NCBI GenBank assembly: GCA_964517795.1
Contig: CAZFDE010000108.1
Location: 1-7,647, forward strand
Direction of reading: 5' to 3'
DNA: 7,647 bases
DNA from: CAZFDE01 sp964517795
GTDB taxonomy: Bacteria > Planctomycetota > Phycisphaerae > Sedimentisphaerales > Anaerobacaceae
The translations under genes were made by a program, and so were the position numbers. This document shows positions 6,242 to 7,647 of the stretch, piece by piece (positions within the stretch are counted from its first letter, which is position 1; each line of letters begins with the position of its first letter). A model generated the notes under the pieces. It was given only the letters and a program-made list of their open reading frames with translations, searched no databases and was not told the DNA's origin.

Positions 6242-7141
6242 TTATTTTTGCTCCTGCATCTTTTCAAATACATCGCTGAGGCTTGCCGCAAACGGCCCCG
6301 GCTTTTCCATCTTCAGCGAGACCAACGCGGCCGCGAATTTCACTGCATCCTCGACTGAATGGTTTACCCGCCATGCCAGATAAGCCCCGAACGTCGTATC
6401 GCCGCGACCGGTGCGGCCGCGCGTGCCGCGGTTCGTGAACTTCGCGAAATAGGTTTCATTCCCAATCCGCGCGAGTACCCCGTCGTTTCGTGTCACCACC
6501 ACCTCCGCACAGCCCCAGCTCTGCACAATCGCCGATGCTTTATCCAGATCATCCGTTCCGGTCAGCAGCCGGGCCTCCAGCACGTCCATTTTCACTTTAT
6601 CCAAATGCGGCATGATCGTTTGCTTATCGGGATCGTCGCCGAAGCTGATCTGGCCGATCTTGGGATCGTTTCGCCGCACGAAACTCTGCATATCCGCCGA
6701 CAGTGAATAGCCGCGGTCCCTCATGGCCGCAATGAACGCGGGCGTAAATTCGTGATCGTTACACCCGGCCAGGTGCACCGCCCTGCATTGCAGTTCGGGG
6801 ATCATCGTTTCTTCGAACACGCCCGCATAATCGAGCGTTACGATCCGACGCTCGTCCATATGTCCGCTGGGATGGCTGACCTCGACGCGGGTCGTCGCCT
6901 CCGAATCGATCGTATAAAGATCGATCCCGCAGTCCGTGAGAAACGCGATATCGCCCCGGTCCTGCGGCGAGCACATCAACACCGCGGCCACCCGCTGGCC
7001 CGCCTTGGCCGCCGCAACCGCACCGTAGATCGCCGCCCCGCCCACATTAACACTGCGTTGACCGTCCGACTGGATCACCTCGTCATAACACACGTGCCCG
7101 ATGAAGACAATATCATATTCCTGATCACTTATTTTCATCAT
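6242..7141 (-). CDS. PfkB-family (ribokinase-like) carbohydrate kinase
   Basis: Cytoplasmic kinase of 299 residues that likely transfers phosphate from ATP to a sugar or nucleoside. The N-terminal substrate motif is NVGGAAIYGAVAAAKAG (Gly-Gly near residues 34-35), as in PfkB signature 1. The second signature is GRTGRGDTTFGAYLAW, with catalytic-base Asp at about 248; the usual GAGD is GRGD here. MDVLEARLLTG near 185-195 corresponds to the family's N-x-x-E metal/ATP region, with Asp replacing Asn. The substrate cannot be told from sequence. I start it at ATG 7139-7141, because GGAG lies 10 nt upstream (7152-7155) and a candidate promoter places the transcript start near 7173. An in-frame GTG at 7187-7189 would add 16 residues, but lies upstream of that transcript start and has no ribosome binding site. 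A second ATG directly follows the chosen one. There is no sugar transporter or pathway gene beside it. Confidence 0.88.
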   Translation of the reverse strand: MMKISDQEYDIVFIGHVCYDEVIQSDGQRSVNVGGAAIYGAVAAAKAGQRVAAVLMCSPQDRGDIAFLTDCGIDLYTIDSEATTRVEVSHPSGHMDERRIVTLDYAGVFEETMIPELQCRAVHLAGCNDHEFTPAFIAAMRDRGYSLSADMQSFVRRNDPKIGQISFGDDPDKQTIMPHLDKVKMDVLEARLLTGTDDLDKASAIVQSWGCAEVVVTRNDGVLARIGNETYFAKFTNRGTRGRTGRGDTTFGAYLAWRVNHSVEDAVKFAAALVSLKMEKPGPFAASLSDVFEKMQEQK

Positions 7142-7151
7142 TAAACCGTTA

Positions 7152-7155
7152 CTCC
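7152..7155 (-). promoter_or_regulatory. Shine-Dalgarno choosing the kinase start
   Basis: GGAG on the minus strand, 10 nt before the ATG at 7139-7141. It supports the shorter kinase over the GTG start at 7187-7189. Confidence 0.55.
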
Positions 7156-7179
7156 ATATGCCTGGATAAGTTAAACCAC

Positions 7180-7208
7180 ACATTAGCACGGATGGGCACC
7201 AATTTCAA
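7180..7208 (-). promoter_or_regulatory. Candidate sigma-70 promoter of the kinase gene
   Basis: On the minus strand, TTGAAA (7203-7208; five of six consensus bases) is followed after 17 bp by TAATGT (7180-7185), preceded by TGC as in extended -10 promoters. The -10 match itself is weak. The predicted start near 7173 gives a leader of about 32 nt. Confidence 0.45.
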
Positions 7209-7227
7209 CCGCGAATCGCACCGGAGG

Positions 7228-7262
7228 ATGGGCAATTTATCCCTTAAGGACTTATTGCCCAT
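7228..7262. repeat. Inverted repeat upstream of the kinase promoter
   Basis: ATGGGCAAT (7228-7236) and ATTGCCCAT (7254-7262) are perfect 9-bp arms around a 17-nt spacer that contains the palindrome CCTTAAGG. It lies just upstream of the candidate -35 box of the kinase promoter, a typical activator or repressor position. No T run follows on either strand, so it is not a terminator. It shares its GGGCAAT arm with the inverted repeats near 1110-1129 and 1198-1227. Confidence 0.5.
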
Positions 7263-7558
7263 GCGGAAAACCAATCTCGAGCCACGAATTCGTCATTTCG
7301 AGCCTGCCGAGAAATCTATTCAAAATAGTCATGAGCGAAGTGAATCCCGCAGTTTTGACTTTTAACCTTTGAATTTTCAGCTTCGTTACTAGGGTAGCCC
7401 TTCAGGTCCACATGTTTCGAGTCCCGAATCCCAAACCACGAAGAACAAAAATTGCCACGAATAGCGATTGCATTGGCACTTGAACCGCAAAATCCGGATA
7501 CTATCGTATATGCTTTTTTTGCGATGTCAATCGGTAATGCCACCTGCGTATATCCAAT
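7263..7558. other. Non-coding region with REP-like debris
   Basis: About 300 bp without a supported gene. At 7292-7317 there is 'gtcatttcgag...gagaaatct', followed at 7330-7350 by 'gagcgaagtgaatcccgc'; this wording resembles palindromic repeats scattered between genes in many bacteria. Short CCACGAA words occur near 7282, 7436 and 7455. A minus-strand frame of 85 codons (7316-7573) starts inside the tRNA terminator and has no ribosome binding site or recognisable domain, so I do not call it. Confidence 0.45.
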
Positions 7559-7590
7559 AAAAAAACCACCCATAAAAAGGTGGTTTTTTT
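7559..7590 (-). terminator. Strong bidirectional intrinsic terminator after the tRNA
   Basis: A7-CCACC (7559-7570) pairs perfectly with GGTGG-T7 (7579-7590) around the 8-nt loop CATAAAAA. Each strand reads a GC stem followed by seven T. On the minus strand it starts 10 nt after the tRNA 3' end, so its main job is to end tRNA transcription. It could also stop plus-strand transcription entering from the left. Confidence 0.88.
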
Positions 7591-7599
7591 ATTGAAAAG

Positions 7600-7647
7600 C
7601 GAGGCCGAAGGGACTCGAACCCTCAGCCTTCGGATCGACAGTCCGAT
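7600..7647 (-). tRNA. tRNA-Asp (GUC), 3' part only, cut by the window edge
   Basis: The minus strand shows an anticodon arm TCGGA-CTGTCGA-TCCGA with a perfect 5-bp stem and 7-nt loop; positions 34-36 read GTC, which decodes Asp. A T arm follows (GAGGG-TTCGAGT-CCCTT), then a 3' acceptor strand CGGCCTC and discriminator G, the Asp identity base. The CCA end is not encoded: the next bases are CTTTTC, so it must be added by tRNA nucleotidyltransferase. The D arm and 5' acceptor lie outside the window, so the isotype call rests on the anticodon loop. Positions 37-38 read G-A, where many tRNA-Asp have A-C. Confidence 0.85.

Noticed and set aside
7316..7573. Minus-strand frame of 85 codons between kinase and tRNA
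   Set aside because: Its start lies within the tRNA terminator hairpin and it runs through REP-like debris; no ribosome binding site or domain is visible.
7600..7647. Peptide-coding reading of the right edge on the plus strand
   Set aside because: The segment folds as the 3' part of a tRNA; translated antisense tRNA is a common source of spurious small proteins.

Overview
The window looks like chromosomal DNA from a member of the Planctomycetota, probably class Phycisphaerae (Sedimentisphaerales-like). Three things point there by family knowledge: a prepilin-type protein with a 'GFTLIE' leader and a terminal 'DGH' motif, a secreted LamG/beta-helix protein ending in a single dockerin-like calcium repeat, and a sigma-70 family factor fused to a hydrophobic segment and a large C-terminal domain. 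No species can be named from the sequence alone.

All supported genes lie on the minus strand, so transcription runs from right to left. At the right edge is the 3' part of a tRNA (anticodon GUC, Asp), followed by a strong hairpin terminator. Then comes about 400 bp of non-coding DNA with inverted repeats and REP-like debris, and a PfkB-type sugar kinase (6242-7141). After a 188 bp gap comes a 600-residue sigma factor with a fused, possibly membrane-attached sensor-like domain (4251-6053). Only 56 bp further on is a 964-residue secreted protein with three LamG modules, a beta-helix and a dockerin-like tail (1300-4194), closed by a terminator at 1189-1227. Right behind that terminator is a near-consensus sigma-70 promoter (1147-1175) driving a pseudopilin-like protein (201-1100). 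The left 200 bp hold repeat-like, apparently non-coding DNA.

A reasonable working model (inference) is that the fused sigma factor regulates envelope or secreted proteins, and that the LamG/beta-helix protein immediately downstream is a co-transcribed partner or target. The pseudopilin has its own housekeeping-type promoter and looks like a separate unit. The kinase also has its own candidate promoter and no evident link to the other genes.

The most striking features are two. One is a 669-bp-period tandem duplication inside the LamG gene: 542 bp is identical between the copies, yet the sequence on both sides has diverged, which suggests recent gene conversion or cassette-like domain replacement. 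The other is the one-piece sigma factor/sensor architecture. I found no CRISPR array, insertion sequence, transposase, phage gene or defence system.
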